Origin: Streptomyces sp. AP-93
GTDB taxonomy: Bacteria; Actinomycetota; Actinomycetes; Streptomycetales; Streptomycetaceae
Assembly: GCF_022808175.1 (NCBI RefSeq)
Contig: NZ_JALGBX010000006.1
Coordinates: 62,001-126,000, forward strand
Length of the DNA: 64,000 bases
Reading direction: 5' to 3'
Below are positions 23,367 to 33,327 of this stretch, one piece after another. Below the pieces are notes generated by a model that saw only the letters and a list, made by a program, of their open reading frames with translations, was not told the origin of the DNA and made no database searches. Made by a program: the position numbers and the translations under genes. Position 1 is the stretch's first letter; each line of letters begins with the position of its first letter.

Positions 23367-24203
23367 ATGGGTATCCGCAAGTACAAGCCGACGACCCCGG
23401 GCCGTCGTGGCTCCAGCGTCGCCGACTTTGTCGAGATCACGCGGTCCACGCCGGAGAAGTCGCTGGTCCGCCCCCTGCACAGCAAGGGCGGCCGTAACAA
23501 CACCGGTCGGATCACGGTTCGACACCAGGGTGGCGGCCACAAGCGCGCCTACCGTGTGATCGACTTCCGTCGTCACGACAAGGACGGCGTGCCGGCCAAG
23601 GTCGCGCACATCGAGTACGACCCCAACCGCACTGCGCGCATCGCGCTCCTGCACTACGCCGACGGTGAGAAGCGCTACATCATTGCGCCGAAGAACCTGA
23701 AGCAGGGCGACCGGATTGAGAACGGCCCCACGGCCGACATCAAGCCCGGTAACAACCTGGCACTCCGCAACATCCCGGTCGGTACCACGATCCACGCGAT
23801 CGAGCTCCGTCCCGGTGGCGGCGCCAAGTTCGCCCGCTCCGCTGGTGCCTCCGTGCAGCTGCTGGCGAAGGAGGGCACCATGGCCCACCTTCGTATGCCG
23901 TCCGGTGAAATCCGTCTCGTCGACGCGCGCTGCCGCGCGACCGTCGGTGAGGTCGGCAACGCCGAGCAGTCGAACATCAACTGGGGCAAGGCCGGCCGCA
24001 TGCGCTGGAAGGGCGTTCGCCCCTCCGTCCGCGGTGTCGCGATGAACCCGGTCGACCACCCGCACGGTGGTGGTGAGGGTAAGACCTCCGGTGGTCGTCA
24101 CCCGGTCTCCCCGTGGGGTCAGAAGGAGGGTCGTACTCGCTCGCCGAAGAAGGCTTCGAGCAAGTACATCGTCCGCCGCCGCAAGACGAACAAGAAGCGC
24201 TAG
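23367..24203 (+). CDS. rplB: Ribosomal protein L2
   Basis: A 278-residue, highly conserved 23S rRNA protein needed for subunit association and peptidyl transfer. It begins [16 protein letters not shown]. The C-terminal [18 protein letters not shown] holds the conserved His near the peptidyl transferase centre, and the tail is [16 protein letters not shown] 7-bp hairpin (TCGTCCG-GAAT-CGGACGA, 23339-23356) sits in the 39-nt gap just before its GAGGA ribosome binding site. Confidence 0.99.
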   Translation: MGIRKYKPTTPGRRGSSVADFVEITRSTPEKSLVRPLHSKGGRNNTGRITVRHQGGGHKRAYRVIDFRRHDKDGVPAKVAHIEYDPNRTARIALLHYADGEKRYIIAPKNLKQGDRIENGPTADIKPGNNLALRNIPVGTTIHAIELRPGGGAKFARSAGASVQLLAKEGTMAHLRMPSGEIRLVDARCRATVGEVGNAEQSNINWGKAGRMRWKGVRPSVRGVAMNPVDHPHGGGEGKTSGGRHPVSPWGQKEGRTRSPKKASSKYIVRRRKTNKKR

Positions 24204-24215
24204 GAGCGGGTTTAG

Positions 24216-24497
24216 ATGCCGCGCAGTCTCAAGAAGGGACCCTTCGTCGACGGACACCTCATCAAGAAGGTGGACGTACAGAACGAAGCCGGTACCAAGA
24301 ACGTCATCAAGACCTGGTCCCGTCGCTCGATGATCATCCCGGCCATGCTGGGTCACACCATCGCGGTGCACAACGGCAAGATCCACGTCCCGGTGTTCGT
24401 CACCGAGTCGATGGTCGGCCACAAGCTCGGCGAGTTCTCGCCGACTCGCACCTTCCGCGGCCACGTCAAGGACGACCGGAAGTCGAAGCGCCGCTAA
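24216..24497 (+). CDS. rpsS: Ribosomal protein S19
   Basis: A 93-residue 30S head protein contacting S13 and tRNA. It begins [18 protein letters not shown] and contains [21 protein letters not shown] and [12 protein letters not shown], all diagnostic. It lies 12 nt after rplB. Confidence 0.99.
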   Translation: MPRSLKKGPFVDGHLIKKVDVQNEAGTKNVIKTWSRRSMIIPAMLGHTIAVHNGKIHVPVFVTESMVGHKLGEFSPTRTFRGHVKDDRKSKRR

Positions 24498-24540
24498 AGG
24501 CGGGGTGGTTACGACTATGACTTACACCGAAGGGACAACC

Positions 24541-24888
24541 ATGGAAGCCAGGGCCCAGGCGCGGTACATCCGCGTCACGCCCATGAAGGCCCGCCGAGTG
24601 GTGGACCTTATCCGTGGCATGGATGCCACGGAGGCTCAGGCGGTCCTGCGTTTCGCCCCGCAGGCCGCGAGCGTGCCGGTTGGCAAGGTGCTCGACAGCG
24701 CCATTGCCAACGCCGCACACAACTACAACCACCCGGACGCCTCCACGCTGGTCATCAGCGAGGCGTACGTGGACGAGGGCCCGACCCTGAAGCGGTTCCG
24801 TCCGCGTGCCCAGGGCCGTGCCTACCGGATCCGCAAGCGGACCAGCCACATCACCGTGGTCGTCAGCAGCAAGGAAGGTTCCCGGTAA
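24541..24888 (+). CDS. rplV: Ribosomal protein L22
   Basis: A tunnel-wall protein of 115 residues from the ATG at 24541 ([14 protein letters not shown]), which matches the usual family start and has GAAGGGA 6 nt upstream. Two other in-frame starts exist at 24505 (GTG) and 24517 (ATG) and would add 12 or 8 residues, so the exact N-terminus is not certain. [23 protein letters not shown] is the conserved loop and C-terminus. The stop overlaps the rpsC start by one base. Confidence 0.96.
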   Translation: MEARAQARYIRVTPMKARRVVDLIRGMDATEAQAVLRFAPQAASVPVGKVLDSAIANAAHNYNHPDASTLVISEAYVDEGPTLKRFRPRAQGRAYRIRKRTSHITVVVSSKEGSR

Positions 24889-25730
24889 TGGGCCAGAAGG
24901 TAAACCCGCACGGGTTCCGGCTCGGCATCACCACCGACTTCAAGTCGCGTTGGTACGCCGACAAGCTGTACAAGGACTACGTCAAGGAAGACGTCGCCAT
25001 CCGCAGGATGATGACGTCCGGCATGGAGCGCGCCGGCATCTCGAAGGTTGAGATCGAGCGCACCCGTGACCGCGTGCGTGTGGACATCCACACCGCTCGT
25101 CCGGGCATCGTCATCGGCCGCCGTGGCGCCGAGGCCGACCGCATCCGCGGTGACCTCGAGAAGCTCACGGGCAAGCAGGTGCAGCTGAACATCCTCGAGG
25201 TCAAGAACCCCGAGGTCGACGCTCAGCTCGTCGCGCAGGCCGTTGCCGAGCAGCTCTCCTCCCGCGTCTCCTTCCGTCGCGCCATGCGTAAGAGCATGCA
25301 GGGCACGATGAAGGCCGGCGCCAAGGGCATCAAGATCCAGTGTGGCGGTCGCCTCGGCGGCGCCGAGATGTCCCGCTCCGAGTTCTACCGCGAAGGCCGT
25401 GTGCCGCTGCACACCCTCCGCGCGAACGTGGACTACGGCTTCTTCGAGGCCAAGACCACCTTCGGCCGTATCGGTGTGAAGGTCTGGATCTACAAGGGCG
25501 ACGTCAAGAACATCGCCGAGGTTCGCGCCGAGAACGCTGCGGCCCGTGCGGGTAACCGCCCGGCCCGTGGTGCCGCCGGCGCTGGCGACCGTCCCGCCGG
25601 CCGTGGTGGCCGTGGTGGCGAGCGCGGCGGCCGTGGTGGCCGCAAGCCGCAGCAGGCTGCTGGTGCCGAGGCCCCCAAGGCCGACGCTCCCGCCGCCGCT
25701 CCGGCTGAGAGCACCGGAACGGAGGCCTGA
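24888..25730 (+). CDS. rpsC: Ribosomal protein S3
   Basis: 280 residues. The N-terminal KH domain carries [14 protein letters not shown] and the C-terminal S3 domain carries [18 protein letters not shown]. The last ~65 residues are a low-complexity tail rich in Gly, Arg and Ala ([15 protein letters not shown]), longer than in E. coli S3 (233 residues) and usual for actinomycetes. It starts within the rplV stop (TAATG) and is 5 nt before rplP. Confidence 0.99.
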   Translation: MGQKVNPHGFRLGITTDFKSRWYADKLYKDYVKEDVAIRRMMTSGMERAGISKVEIERTRDRVRVDIHTARPGIVIGRRGAEADRIRGDLEKLTGKQVQLNILEVKNPEVDAQLVAQAVAEQLSSRVSFRRAMRKSMQGTMKAGAKGIKIQCGGRLGGAEMSRSEFYREGRVPLHTLRANVDYGFFEAKTTFGRIGVKVWIYKGDVKNIAEVRAENAAARAGNRPARGAAGAGDRPAGRGGRGGERGGRGGRKPQQAAGAEAPKADAPAAAPAESTGTEA

Positions 25731-25735
25731 CCGAC

Positions 25736-26155
25736 ATGCTGATCCCTCGTAGGGTCAAGCACCGCAAGCAGCACCACCCGAAGCGCCGCGGTATGGCCAA
25801 GGGCGGTACTGAGGTCTCGTTCGGCGAGTACGGCATCCAGGCGCTTACCCCCGCCTACGTGACGAACCGCCAGATCGAGGCGGCTCGTATCGCGATGACC
25901 CGCCACATCAAGCGTGGCGGCAAGGTCTGGATCAACATCTACCCGGACCGTCCCCTGACGAAGAAGCCTGCCGAGACCCGCATGGGTTCCGGTAAGGGTT
26001 CTCCCGAGTGGTGGATCGCGAACGTGCACCCGGGCCGGGTCATGTTCGAGCTGTCCTACCCGAACGAGAAGATTGCTCGTGAGGCGCTCACCCGCGCTGC
26101 TCACAAGCTTCCGATGAAGTGCCGGATTGTTCGGCGCGAGGCAGGTGAGTCGTGA
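25736..26155 (+). CDS. rplP: Ribosomal protein L16
   Basis: A 139-residue protein at the A-site of the 50S subunit. It begins [19 protein letters not shown] and contains [14 protein letters not shown] and [16 protein letters not shown], the loop near the peptidyl transferase centre where resistance to evernimicin-type drugs maps in other species. The stop overlaps rpmC by one base. Confidence 0.99.
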   Translation: MLIPRRVKHRKQHHPKRRGMAKGGTEVSFGEYGIQALTPAYVTNRQIEAARIAMTRHIKRGGKVWINIYPDRPLTKKPAETRMGSGKGSPEWWIANVHPGRVMFELSYPNEKIAREALTRAAHKLPMKCRIVRREAGES

Positions 26156-26379
26156 TGGCGACGGGAACCAAGGCGTCCGAGCTGCGTGAGCTCGGTAACG
26201 AGGAGCTCGTTGGCAAGCTGCGCGAGGCCAAGGAAGAGCTGTTCAAGCTGCGCTTCCAGGCGGCCACGGGTCAGCTGGAGAACAACGGCCGGCTCAAGTC
26301 CGTCCGTAAGGACATCGCTCGCATCTACACCCTGATGCACGAGCGTGAGCTCGGTATCGAGACGGTGGAGAGCGCCTGA
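26155..26379 (+). CDS. rpmC: Ribosomal protein L29
   Basis: A 74-residue helical-hairpin protein near the tunnel exit. It has [29 protein letters not shown] and [21 protein letters not shown]. The ATG at 26155 sits in the rplP stop; a GTG one codon earlier is possible but not needed. It ends in TGATG with rpsQ. Confidence 0.98.
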   Translation: MATGTKASELRELGNEELVGKLREAKEELFKLRFQAATGQLENNGRLKSVRKDIARIYTLMHERELGIETVESA

Positions 26380-26660
26380 TGAGCGAGAAGAACGTGACTG
26401 AGACGACTGACCGCGGCTTCCGCAAGACCCGCGAGGGTCTTGTCGTCAGCGACAAGATGGACAAGACCGTCGTCGTCGCTGTCGAGGACCGCGTGAAGCA
26501 CGCGCTCTACGGCAAGGTCATCCGCCGTACGAACAAGCTCAAGGCGCACGACGAGCAGAACGCTGCCGGCGTCGGCGACCGCGTCCTCATCATGGAGACG
26601 CGTCCGCTGTCGGCGAGCAAGCGCTGGCGCATCGTCGAGATCCTCGAGAAGGCCAAGTAA
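26379..26660 (+). CDS. rpsQ: Ribosomal protein S17
   Basis: A 93-residue primary 16S rRNA-binding OB-fold protein. [22 protein letters not shown] and [23 protein letters not shown] are diagnostic. The N-terminus ([12 protein letters not shown]) is a short acidic extension. It is the last gene before a 124-nt gap with a strong hairpin. Confidence 0.98.
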   Translation: MSEKNVTETTDRGFRKTREGLVVSDKMDKTVVVAVEDRVKHALYGKVIRRTNKLKAHDEQNAAGVGDRVLIMETRPLSASKRWRIVEILEKAK

Positions 26661-26664
26661 TTAT

Positions 26665-26700
26665 CTGAGGCCCTGGGCATCACGCCCAGGGGCCCCTCAG
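26665..26700 (+). terminator. Hairpin between rpsQ and rplN (attenuator or partial terminator)
   Basis: CTGAGG plus CCCTGGGC (26665-26678) pairs with GCCCAGGG and CCTCAG (26684-26691 and 26695-26700) around an ATCAC loop, with a 3-nt bulge. It marks the classical S10/spc operon boundary. A second, weaker stem (GGTGGGGG with CCCCCGCC) follows before the rplN ribosome binding site. No T-run is present, so read-through is likely. Confidence 0.5.
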
Positions 26701-26784
26701 GTTCGTTCCGCCAGGCTCGGTGGGGGCGGTAGCTCTTCGGAGTGAAACCCCCGCCGGGAACCGGCAGACAAACAGGAGATAGAC

Positions 26785-27153
26785 GTGATCCAGCAGGAGT
26801 CGCGACTGCGTGTCGCCGACAACACTGGTGCCAAGGAGATCCTTTGCATCCGTGTTCTCGGTGGCTCCGGTCGCCGCTACGCGGGCATCGGTGACGTCAT
26901 CGTTGCCACCGTCAAGGACGCGATCCCCGGTGGCAACGTGAAGAAGGGTGACGTCGTCAAGGCTGTCATCGTTCGCACCGTGAAGGAACGCCGCCGCCAG
27001 GACGGCTCGTACATCCGCTTCGACGAGAACGCCGCCGTCATTCTGAAGAACGACGGCGACCCTCGTGGCACCCGTATCTTCGGCCCGGTGGGCCGTGAGC
27101 TGCGCGAGAAGAAGTTCATGAAGATCATCTCGCTCGCGCCGGAGGTGCTGTAA
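26785..27153 (+). CDS. rplN: Ribosomal protein L14
   Basis: A 122-residue protein at the subunit interface. It begins [24 protein letters not shown], with [29 protein letters not shown] in the centre. The GTG start follows AGGAG. It is the first gene of the spc-type block, 2 nt before rplX. Confidence 0.99.
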   Translation: MIQQESRLRVADNTGAKEILCIRVLGGSGRRYAGIGDVIVATVKDAIPGGNVKKGDVVKAVIVRTVKERRRQDGSYIRFDENAAVILKNDGDPRGTRIFGPVGRELREKKFMKIISLAPEVL

Positions 27154-27155
27154 GC

Positions 27156-27479
27156 ATGAAGATCAAGAAGGGCGACCTGGTTCAGGTCATCACCGGTAAG
27201 GACAAGGGCAAGCAGGGCAAGGTCATTCTGGCCATCCCTACTGAGAACCGCGTCCTGGTCGAGGGTGTCAACCGGGTCAAGAAGCACACCAAGGCCGGCC
27301 AGACCGCTGGTGGCTCGCAGACCGGTGGCATCGTGATCACCGAGGCGCCGATCCACGTCAGCAACGTTCAGCTGGTTGTGGAGAAGGACGGCCAGAAGGT
27401 CGTTACCCGCGTCGGTTTCCGCTTCGACGACGAGGGCAACAAGATCCGCGTTGCCAAGCGGACGGGTGAGGACATCTGA
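27156..27479 (+). CDS. rplX: Ribosomal protein L24
   Basis: A 107-residue KOW-domain protein that initiates 50S assembly. [23 protein letters not shown] is the KOW motif, followed by [12 protein letters not shown]. The stop overlaps the rplE ATG by one base. Confidence 0.99.
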   Translation: MKIKKGDLVQVITGKDKGKQGKVILAIPTENRVLVEGVNRVKKHTKAGQTAGGSQTGGIVITEAPIHVSNVQLVVEKDGQKVVTRVGFRFDDEGNKIRVAKRTGEDI

Positions 27480-28030
27480 TGGCTACCACTCCGCGTCTCA
27501 AGACGAAGTACCGCGAGGACATCGCGGGCAAGCTGCGCGAAGAGTTCTCCTACGAGAACGTCATGCAGATCCCCGGCCTCGTGAAGATCGTGGTCAACAT
27601 GGGTGTGGGCGACGCCGCCCGCGACTCCAAGCTGATCGACGGCGCCATCAAGGACCTGACGACGATCACCGGTCAGAAGCCGGCCGTCACGAAGGCCCGC
27701 AAGTCCATCGCGCAGTTCAAGCTGCGCGAGGGTCAGCCGATCGGCTGCCACGTCACCCTCCGTGGTGACCGCATGTGGGAGTTCCTGGACCGTACGCTGT
27801 CGCTCGCGCTGCCGCGTATCCGTGACTTCCGTGGTCTGTCGCCGAAGCAGTTCGACGGCCGTGGCAACTACACCTTCGGTCTCACGGAGCAGGTCATGTT
27901 CCACGAGATCGACCAGGACAAGATCGACCGTACCCGGGGTATGGACATCACCGTGGTCACCACGGCGACCAACGACGCTGAGGGCCGCGCGCTCCTTCGT
28001 CACCTCGGCTTCCCCTTCAAGGAGGCGTAA
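27479..28030 (+). CDS. rplE: Ribosomal protein L5
   Basis: A 183-residue 5S rRNA-binding protein of the central protuberance. [19 protein letters not shown] and [23 protein letters not shown] are diagnostic, and [15 protein letters not shown] is the conserved C-terminal part. It lies 5 nt before rpsN. Confidence 0.99.
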   Translation: MATTPRLKTKYREDIAGKLREEFSYENVMQIPGLVKIVVNMGVGDAARDSKLIDGAIKDLTTITGQKPAVTKARKSIAQFKLREGQPIGCHVTLRGDRMWEFLDRTLSLALPRIRDFRGLSPKQFDGRGNYTFGLTEQVMFHEIDQDKIDRTRGMDITVVTTATNDAEGRALLRHLGFPFKEA

Positions 28031-28035
28031 GCGAG

Positions 28036-28221
28036 ATGGCGAAGAAGGCTCTCATCGCGAAGGCTGCCCGCAAGCCCAAGTTCGGTGTGCGTGCGTACAC
28101 CCGCTGCCAGCGCTGCGGTCGCCCCCACTCCGTGTACCGCAAGTTCGGCCTGTGCCGCGTCTGCCTTCGTGAGATGGCTCACCGTGGCGAGCTGCCGGGC
28201 GTGACCAAGAGCTCCTGGTAA
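28036..28221 (+). CDS. rpsN: Ribosomal protein S14, zinc-binding short type
   Basis: A 61-residue type Z S14. Two CxxC pairs ([10 protein letters not shown] and [10 protein letters not shown]) form a zinc ribbon, so this is the zinc-requiring (C+) version. Many streptomycetes also carry a zinc-free paralog in a Zur-controlled operon elsewhere; none is in this window. A 223-nt gap follows before rpsH. Confidence 0.98.
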   Translation: MAKKALIAKAARKPKFGVRAYTRCQRCGRPHSVYRKFGLCRVCLREMAHRGELPGVTKSSW

Positions 28222-28304
28222 TTCCCTCTCGTCCGCAAGGACTTGGGAACTTCCAGGCACTCTCGGTAAGCATCTGGTCGGCGGATGCCCGGCCGCGCAT
28301 GCCT

Positions 28305-28335
28305 TAGGCTTGTGTGGTTGGGCGTCCGTCGCCCA
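28305..28335 (+). promoter_or_regulatory. rpsN-rpsH intergenic elements: -10-like hexamer and hairpin
   Basis: TAGGCT at 28305-28310 lies in the 10-mer TTAGGCTTGT that also occurs before tuf (9761-9770). A hairpin TGGGCG-TCCGT-CGCCCA follows at 28319-28335. No convincing -35 is seen. The unusual 223-nt gap in an otherwise compact operon suggests a secondary promoter or a regulatory RNA for rpsH and downstream genes. Confidence 0.35.
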
Positions 28336-28444
28336 TAACGACTTACTACGCCGTAGGTCCCCGCGCCGCACCCGTCCCGCCACTGAGTGGGGAGAGGGAT
28401 GGCGCATACAGGAAACCCCGGCGAGAGAGGCCGAAGGCCACTTC

Positions 28445-28843
28445 ATGACCATGACTGACCCGATCGCAGACATGCTCACGCGTCTGCGTAACGCTAACTC
28501 GGCGTACCACGACTCCGTCGTGATGCCGCACAGCAAGATCAAGTCGCACATCGCAGAAATCCTCAAGCAGGAGGGTTTCATCACCGGCTGGAAGGTCGAG
28601 GACGCCGAGGTCGGCAAGAACCTCGTCCTCGAGCTGAAGTTCGGCCCGAACCGCGAGCGCTCCATTGCGGGCATCAAGCGGATCTCGAAGCCCGGTCTGC
28701 GTGTGTACGCAAAGTCCACCAACCTGCCGAAGGTGCTCGGCGGCCTGGGCGTGGCGATCATCTCCACGTCCCACGGTCTGCTCACCGGCCAGCAGGCAGG
28801 CAAGAAGGGCGTAGGTGGGGAAGTCCTCGCCTACGTCTGGTAG
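28445..28843 (+). CDS. rpsH: Ribosomal protein S8
   Basis: A 132-residue 16S rRNA-binding protein of the central domain. It begins [18 protein letters not shown]; a second ATG two codons later is also possible. [31 protein letters not shown] is the conserved C-terminal motif. In E. coli, S8 represses the spc operon; the target here is unknown. Confidence 0.98.
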   Translation: MTMTDPIADMLTRLRNANSAYHDSVVMPHSKIKSHIAEILKQEGFITGWKVEDAEVGKNLVLELKFGPNRERSIAGIKRISKPGLRVYAKSTNLPKVLGGLGVAIISTSHGLLTGQQAGKKGVGGEVLAYVW

Positions 28844-28863
28844 TCGGGAACGGAGGAAAAGCA

Positions 28864-29403
28864 ATGTCGCGAATCGGCAAGCTCCCCATCCAGGTTCCCG
28901 CCGGTGTGGACGTCACCATCGACGGCCAGGCAGTGGCTGTGAAGGGCCCCAAGGGTTCCCTCGCGCTCACCGTCAAGGCGCCGATCGAGATCGTCAAGGG
29001 TGAGGACGGCGTTCTGAACGTCACCCGCCCCAACGACGAGCGTCAGAACAAGGCCCTGCACGGCCTGTCCCGCACGCTGGTGGCGAACATGATCACCGGC
29101 GTGACCACGGGTTACGTCAAGGCGCTCGAGATCAGCGGTGTCGGTTACCGCGTCGCCGCGAAGGGCTCCAACCTGGAGTTCCAGCTTGGCTACAGCCACC
29201 CGATCCTGATCGAGGCGCCCGAGGGCATCTCCTTCAAGGTCGAGTCGCCCACCAAGTTCTCGGTCGAGGGCATCGACAAGCAGAAGGTCGGCGAGGTCGC
29301 CGCCAACATCCGCAAGCTGCGGAAGCCCGACCCGTACAAGGCCAAGGGTGTCAAGTACGCCGGCGAAGTCATCCGCCGCAAGGTCGGAAAGGCTGGTAAG
29401 TAG
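28864..29403 (+). CDS. rplF: Ribosomal protein L6
   Basis: A 179-residue protein of two similar domains. [19 protein letters not shown] begins the first domain. [23 protein letters not shown] and [27 protein letters not shown] in the second are diagnostic. A GGAGG site lies just upstream, and it is 2 nt before rplR. Confidence 0.99.
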   Translation: MSRIGKLPIQVPAGVDVTIDGQAVAVKGPKGSLALTVKAPIEIVKGEDGVLNVTRPNDERQNKALHGLSRTLVANMITGVTTGYVKALEISGVGYRVAAKGSNLEFQLGYSHPILIEAPEGISFKVESPTKFSVEGIDKQKVGEVAANIRKLRKPDPYKAKGVKYAGEVIRRKVGKAGK

Positions 29404-29405
29404 CC

Positions 29406-29789
29406 ATGGCATACGGTGTAAAGATCGCCAAGGGCGACGCGTACAAGCGTGCCGCCAAGGCCCGCCGCCACATCCGCATCCGCAAGAACGTCTCGGGTAC
29501 GGCGGAGCGTCCGCGCCTCGTCGTGACGCGTTCCAACCGCAACATCGTTGCTCAGGTCATCGACGACCTCCAGGGTCACACCCTGGCGTCCGCGTCGACC
29601 CTGGACGCTTCGATCCGCGGTGGCGAAGGCGACAAGAGCTCGCAGGCCCAGGCCGTCGGCGCACTCGTCGCCGAGCGTGCCAAGGCCGCGGGTGTCGAGA
29701 CCGTCGTGTTCGACCGCGGTGGCAACCGATACGCCGGGCGCATTGCCGCTCTGGCTGACGCCGCCCGCGAAGCCGGGCTGAAGTTCTAA
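29406..29789 (+). CDS. rplR: Ribosomal protein L18
   Basis: A 127-residue 5S rRNA-binding protein. [35 protein letters not shown] is the diagnostic region, and [25 protein letters not shown] the C-terminus. It starts 2 nt after rplF. Confidence 0.99.
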   Translation: MAYGVKIAKGDAYKRAAKARRHIRIRKNVSGTAERPRLVVTRSNRNIVAQVIDDLQGHTLASASTLDASIRGGEGDKSSQAQAVGALVAERAKAAGVETVVFDRGGNRYAGRIAALADAAREAGLKF

Positions 29790-29835
29790 GCCCCGTTTTC
29801 CGGGACTCACGGACGTAACAGAGAGAGGTAATCCA

Positions 29836-30438
29836 ATGGCTGGACCCCAGCGCCGCGGAAGCGGTGCCGGTGGCGGCGAGCGGCGGGACCGGAAGGGTCG
29901 CGACGGTGGCCCTGCCGCCGAGAAGACCGCTTACGTTGAGCGCGTTGTCGCGATCAACCGCGTCGCCAAGGTTGTCAAGGGTGGTCGCCGCTTCAGCTTC
30001 ACCGCGCTGGTCGTGGTGGGCGACGGTGACGGCACTGTAGGTGTCGGTTACGGCAAGGCCAAGGAAGTTCCCGCGGCCATTGCCAAGGGTGTCGAGGAAG
30101 CCAAGAAGTCCTTCTTCAAGGTTCCGCGCATCCAGGGCACCATTCCTCACCCGATCACGGGTGAGCGTGCCGCGGGCGTCGTGCTGCTGAAGCCGGCCGC
30201 CCCCGGTACCGGTGTTATCGCCGGTGGCCCGGTGCGCGCCGTTCTGGAGTGCGCCGGCGTTCACGACATCCTGTCGAAGTCGCTTGGTTCTTCCAACGCG
30301 ATCAACATCGTGCACGCGACCGTGGCGGCCCTCAAGGGCCTGCAGCGTCCCGAGGAGATCGCGGCTCGCCGTGGTCTGCCCCTCGAGGACGTCGCCCCCG
30401 CGGCTCTGCTCCGTGCACGTGCTGGGGCGGGTGCGTAA
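29836..30438 (+). CDS. rpsE: Ribosomal protein S5
   Basis: A 200-residue protein at the mRNA entry and decoding side of the 30S subunit. [46 protein letters not shown] is unmistakable; spectinomycin resistance maps in its first loop in other species. The N-terminal ~30 residues are a Gly/Arg-rich extension. The stop overlaps the rpmD ATG by one base. Confidence 0.99.
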   Translation: MAGPQRRGSGAGGGERRDRKGRDGGPAAEKTAYVERVVAINRVAKVVKGGRRFSFTALVVVGDGDGTVGVGYGKAKEVPAAIAKGVEEAKKSFFKVPRIQGTIPHPITGERAAGVVLLKPAAPGTGVIAGGPVRAVLECAGVHDILSKSLGSSNAINIVHATVAALKGLQRPEEIAARRGLPLEDVAPAALLRARAGAGA

Positions 30439-30620
30439 TGGCTCGCCTCAAGGTCACGCAGATCAAGTCGTACATCGGCAGCAAGCAGAACCACCGTGAC
30501 ACGCTGCGTTCGCTCGGGCTGAAGCGCCTGAACGACGTCGTCGTCAAGGAGGACCGCCCCGAGTTCCGCGGAATGGTTCACACCGTCCGCCACCTCGTGA
30601 CGGTTGAGGAGGTTGACTAA
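30438..30620 (+). CDS. rpmD: Ribosomal protein L30
   Basis: 60 residues: [20 protein letters not shown] followed by [26 protein letters not shown]. It is the short bacterial form. It starts in the rpsE stop (TAATG) and ends 1 nt before rplO. Confidence 0.98.
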   Translation: MARLKVTQIKSYIGSKQNHRDTLRSLGLKRLNDVVVKEDRPEFRGMVHTVRHLVTVEEVD

Positions 30621-30621
30621 C

Positions 30622-31077
30622 ATGGCTGAGAGCAGCCCGCTGAAGGCCCACAACCTCCGTCCCGCCCCCGGCGCCAAGACCGCGAAGACCCGTGTCGGTC
30701 GTGGTGAGGCGTCGAAGGGTAAGACGGCCGGTCGTGGTACGAAGGGCCAGAAGGCCCGTTACCAGATCCCGCAGCGCTTCGAGGGTGGGCAGATGCCCCT
30801 CCACATGCGTCTGCCGAAGCTCAAGGGCTTCAAGAACCCGTTCCGCACCGAGTTCCAGGTCGTGAACCTGGACAAGCTCGGCGCTCTCTACCCCGAGGGT
30901 GGAGAAGTCACGGTGGCCGACCTGGTCGCCAAGGGCGCGGTTCGCAAGAACAGCCTCGTCAAGGTCCTGGGCCAGGGCGAGATCTCCGTGGCGCTGCAGG
31001 TTTCGGTTGACGCCGTTTCCGGCTCCGCCAAGGAGAAGATTGCCGCCGCTGGTGGCTCTGTGACCGAGCTCGTCTAA
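30622..31077 (+). CDS. rplO: Ribosomal protein L15
   Basis: A 151-residue late-assembly 50S protein. [35 protein letters not shown] is the Gly/Lys-rich N-terminal arm, and [18 protein letters not shown] follows. The ATG at 30622 follows GAGGAGG. It closes the spc-type block before a 186-nt gap and a strong hairpin. Confidence 0.99.
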   Translation: MAESSPLKAHNLRPAPGAKTAKTRVGRGEASKGKTAGRGTKGQKARYQIPQRFEGGQMPLHMRLPKLKGFKNPFRTEFQVVNLDKLGALYPEGGEVTVADLVAKGAVRKNSLVKVLGQGEISVALQVSVDAVSGSAKEKIAAAGGSVTELV

Positions 31078-31109
31078 GACGACCTCAGTGACAAATAGCT
31101 AGAAACCCG

Positions 31110-31143
31110 ACCGGGGATGCCTCACATATGGGGCATCCCCGGT
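31110..31143 (+). terminator. Strong hairpin between rplO and secY
   Basis: ACCGGGGATGCC (31110-31121) pairs with GGCATCCCCGGT (31132-31143) across 10 nt. A second stem AAGGTGCAG/CTGCACCTT lies at 31158-31191. Together they form a structured secY leader. The first hairpin could terminate a fraction of S10-spc transcripts and set secY expression below the ribosomal genes. Confidence 0.55.
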
Positions 31144-31263
31144 TGGTCGTTCCATGGAAGGTGCAGACGCCGGTAAGGTGGCCTGCACCTTTGCTTGTAC
31201 ACATTCGTCGATCCCTCAGACCGTCACCTCTGACGCAGTAGCGCGGGGGTCGCAGGAGGCACC

Positions 31264-32580
31264 GTGCTAACCGCGTTCGCCCGGGCGTTCAAGACGCCCG
31301 ACCTGCGCAAGAAACTGCTCTTCACGCTCGGCATCATCGTGCTGTTCCGGCTCGGGTCCCACGTCCCCGTTCCGGGCGTGAGCTATACGAACGTCCAGAT
31401 CTGCGTTGATCAGGCGTCCGGCCAGAACGGCGGGCTCTTCGGTCTGGTCAACATGTTCAGTGGCGGTGCCCTGCTGCAGATCACGATCTTCGCGCTCGGC
31501 ATCATGCCGTACATCACGGCGAGCATCATCTTGCAGCTGCTGACCGTGGTCATCCCGAAGCTGGAGACCCTCAAGAAAGAGGGCCAGGCCGGCACGTCGA
31601 AGATCACTCAGTACACGCGCTATCTGACGGTCGCGCTGGCGATCCTGCAGGGCACCGGCCTCGTCGCCACCGCCCGCAGCGGCGCCCTGTTCCAGAACTG
31701 CTCGGTCGCCAGCCAGATCGTCCCCGACCGGTCGATCTTCACCACCGTCGTCATGGTCCTCACCATGACCGCCGGTACCTGTGTCGTCATGTGGCTCGGT
31801 GAGCTCATCACCGACCGGGGCATCGGCAACGGCATGTCGATCCTGATGTTCATCTCGATCGCCGCGGGCTTCATCGGATCCCTGTGGGCCATCAAGGAGC
31901 AGGGCAAGATCGCGGACGGCTGGGTCGAGTTCGGCGTGGTCATGCTGGTCGGCCTCGCGATGGTCGGTCTGGTGGTCTTCGTCGAGCAGGCGCAGCGACG
32001 GATCCCGGTCCAGTACGCGAAGCGCATGATCGGCCGCCGTGCGTACGGCGGTACCTCGACGTACATCCCGCTCAAGGTGAACCAGGCGGGCATCATCCCC
32101 GTCATCTTCGCCTCGTCGCTGCTCTACATCCCGGCACTGGTCGTGCAGTTCAGCGGTTCCACCGCCGGCTGGGCCACCTGGATCCAGAAGCACTTCGTCA
32201 AGGGCGACCACCCGTACTACATCGCCACCTACTTCCTCCTGATCGTCTTCTTCGCGTTCTTCTACGTGGCGATCTCGTTCAACCCCGAGGAAGTTGCAGA
32301 CAACATGAAGAAGTATGGTGGGTTCATTCCGGGCATCCGCGCCGGTCGGCCTACCGCCGAGTACCTGAGCTACGTACTCAACCGGATCACGTGGCCGGGG
32401 TCGCTGTACCTGGGTCTGATCGCTCTTGTGCCGACGATGGCGTTGGCCGGCTTCGGAGCGAACCAGAACTTCCCGTTCGGCGGGACGAGCATCCTGATCA
32501 TCGTGGGTGTGGGTCTGGAAACCGTGAAGCAGATCGAGAGCCAGCTCCAACAGCGTAATTACGAAGGGTTCCTCCGCTGA
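31264..32580 (+). CDS. secY: SecY, protein-conducting channel subunit of the Sec translocase
   Basis: 438 residues with ten membrane helices. SHVPVPGV precedes the plug, and PYITASIILQLLTVVIPKLETLKKEGQAG follows helix 2. GELITDRGIGNGMSILMF is the helix-4/5 region, and FNPEEVADNMKKYGGFIPGIRAGRPTAEYL is the conserved cytoplasmic loop that contacts SecA and the ribosome. The GTG start follows GGAGG. The stop overlaps the adk ATG by one base, so the two are coupled. Confidence 0.99.
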   Translation: MLTAFARAFKTPDLRKKLLFTLGIIVLFRLGSHVPVPGVSYTNVQICVDQASGQNGGLFGLVNMFSGGALLQITIFALGIMPYITASIILQLLTVVIPKLETLKKEGQAGTSKITQYTRYLTVALAILQGTGLVATARSGALFQNCSVASQIVPDRSIFTTVVMVLTMTAGTCVVMWLGELITDRGIGNGMSILMFISIAAGFIGSLWAIKEQGKIADGWVEFGVVMLVGLAMVGLVVFVEQAQRRIPVQYAKRMIGRRAYGGTSTYIPLKVNQAGIIPVIFASSLLYIPALVVQFSGSTAGWATWIQKHFVKGDHPYYIATYFLLIVFFAFFYVAISFNPEEVADNMKKYGGFIPGIRAGRPTAEYLSYVLNRITWPGSLYLGLIALVPTMALAGFGANQNFPFGGTSILIIVGVGLETVKQIESQLQQRNYEGFLR

Positions 32581-33227
32581 TGCGAATCGTCCTCGTCGGC
32601 CCGCCCGGTGCGGGCAAGGGAACGCAGGCGACTGTCCTTGCCGAAACCTTGTCGATCCCGCACATCTCCACGGGCGACTTGTTCCGGGCCAACATCAGCC
32701 AGAAGACCGAGCTGGGGCAGCGCGCCCAGTCCTACATGTCGAAGGGTGACCTCGTCCCCGACCAGGTCACGATCGACATGGCCAAGGACCGCATGGAGCA
32801 GTCGGACGCCGCGAACGGCTTCCTGCTCGACGGCTTCCCGCGCAATGTCTCCCAGGCCGAGGCGCTGGACGAGATCCTCAAGGTGCAGGGCATCAAGCTC
32901 GACGCCGTCCTCGACCTGGAGGTCGAGGAGGACGAGGTCGTGAAGCGGATCGCCGGGCGGCGCACCTGCCGCAAGGACAACAAGCACATCTTCCACGTCG
33001 ACTACGCCGCGCCGAAGACCGACGGCGTGTGCGACGTGTGCGGTGGCGAGCTCTACCAGCGTGAGGACGACTCCGAGGCCACGGTGCGCAACCGCCTCGA
33101 CGTCTACCACACGCAGACCGAGCCGATCATCGACTTCTACAAGGCCCAGGGCCTGCTCGTGACGATCCCCGCTCTCGGCGAGGTCAAGGACGTCACGCAG
33201 CGCGCGATGGACGCCCTGAAGAAGTAG
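32580..33227 (+). CDS. adk: Adenylate kinase
   Basis: A 215-residue enzyme interconverting ATP + AMP and 2 ADP. GPPGAGKGT is the P-loop (residues 7-15), FLLDGFPRN binds AMP, and the long-type LID spans about residues 125-160. The LID carries C130, C151 and C154 (CDVC), but the usual fourth cysteine of a Gram-positive C4 zinc site is missing; H136 or H139 in KHIFH may replace it. It is coupled to secY, as in many Gram-positive genomes. Confidence 0.98.
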   Translation: MRIVLVGPPGAGKGTQATVLAETLSIPHISTGDLFRANISQKTELGQRAQSYMSKGDLVPDQVTIDMAKDRMEQSDAANGFLLDGFPRNVSQAEALDEILKVQGIKLDAVLDLEVEEDEVVKRIAGRRTCRKDNKHIFHVDYAAPKTDGVCDVCGGELYQREDDSEATVRNRLDVYHTQTEPIIDFYKAQGLLVTIPALGEVKDVTQRAMDALKK

Positions 33228-33256
33228 TAAGAAGCAGTTCACCTGTAGTGCAGCCC

Positions 33257-33287
33257 CGGCCGCGGTGTCCCATGGACGCCGCGGCCG
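33257..33287 (+). terminator. Hairpin between adk and map
   Basis: CGGCCGCGGTGTCC (33257-33270) pairs with GGACGCCGCGGCCG (33274-33287), 14 bp with one T-G pair and a CAT loop. No T-run follows. It is a candidate attenuator or processing site within the operon. Confidence 0.5.
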
Positions 33288-33327
33288 TACTGTTGAAAGA
33301 CCCGAATCCGAAGGTGGCAGGTACGTC

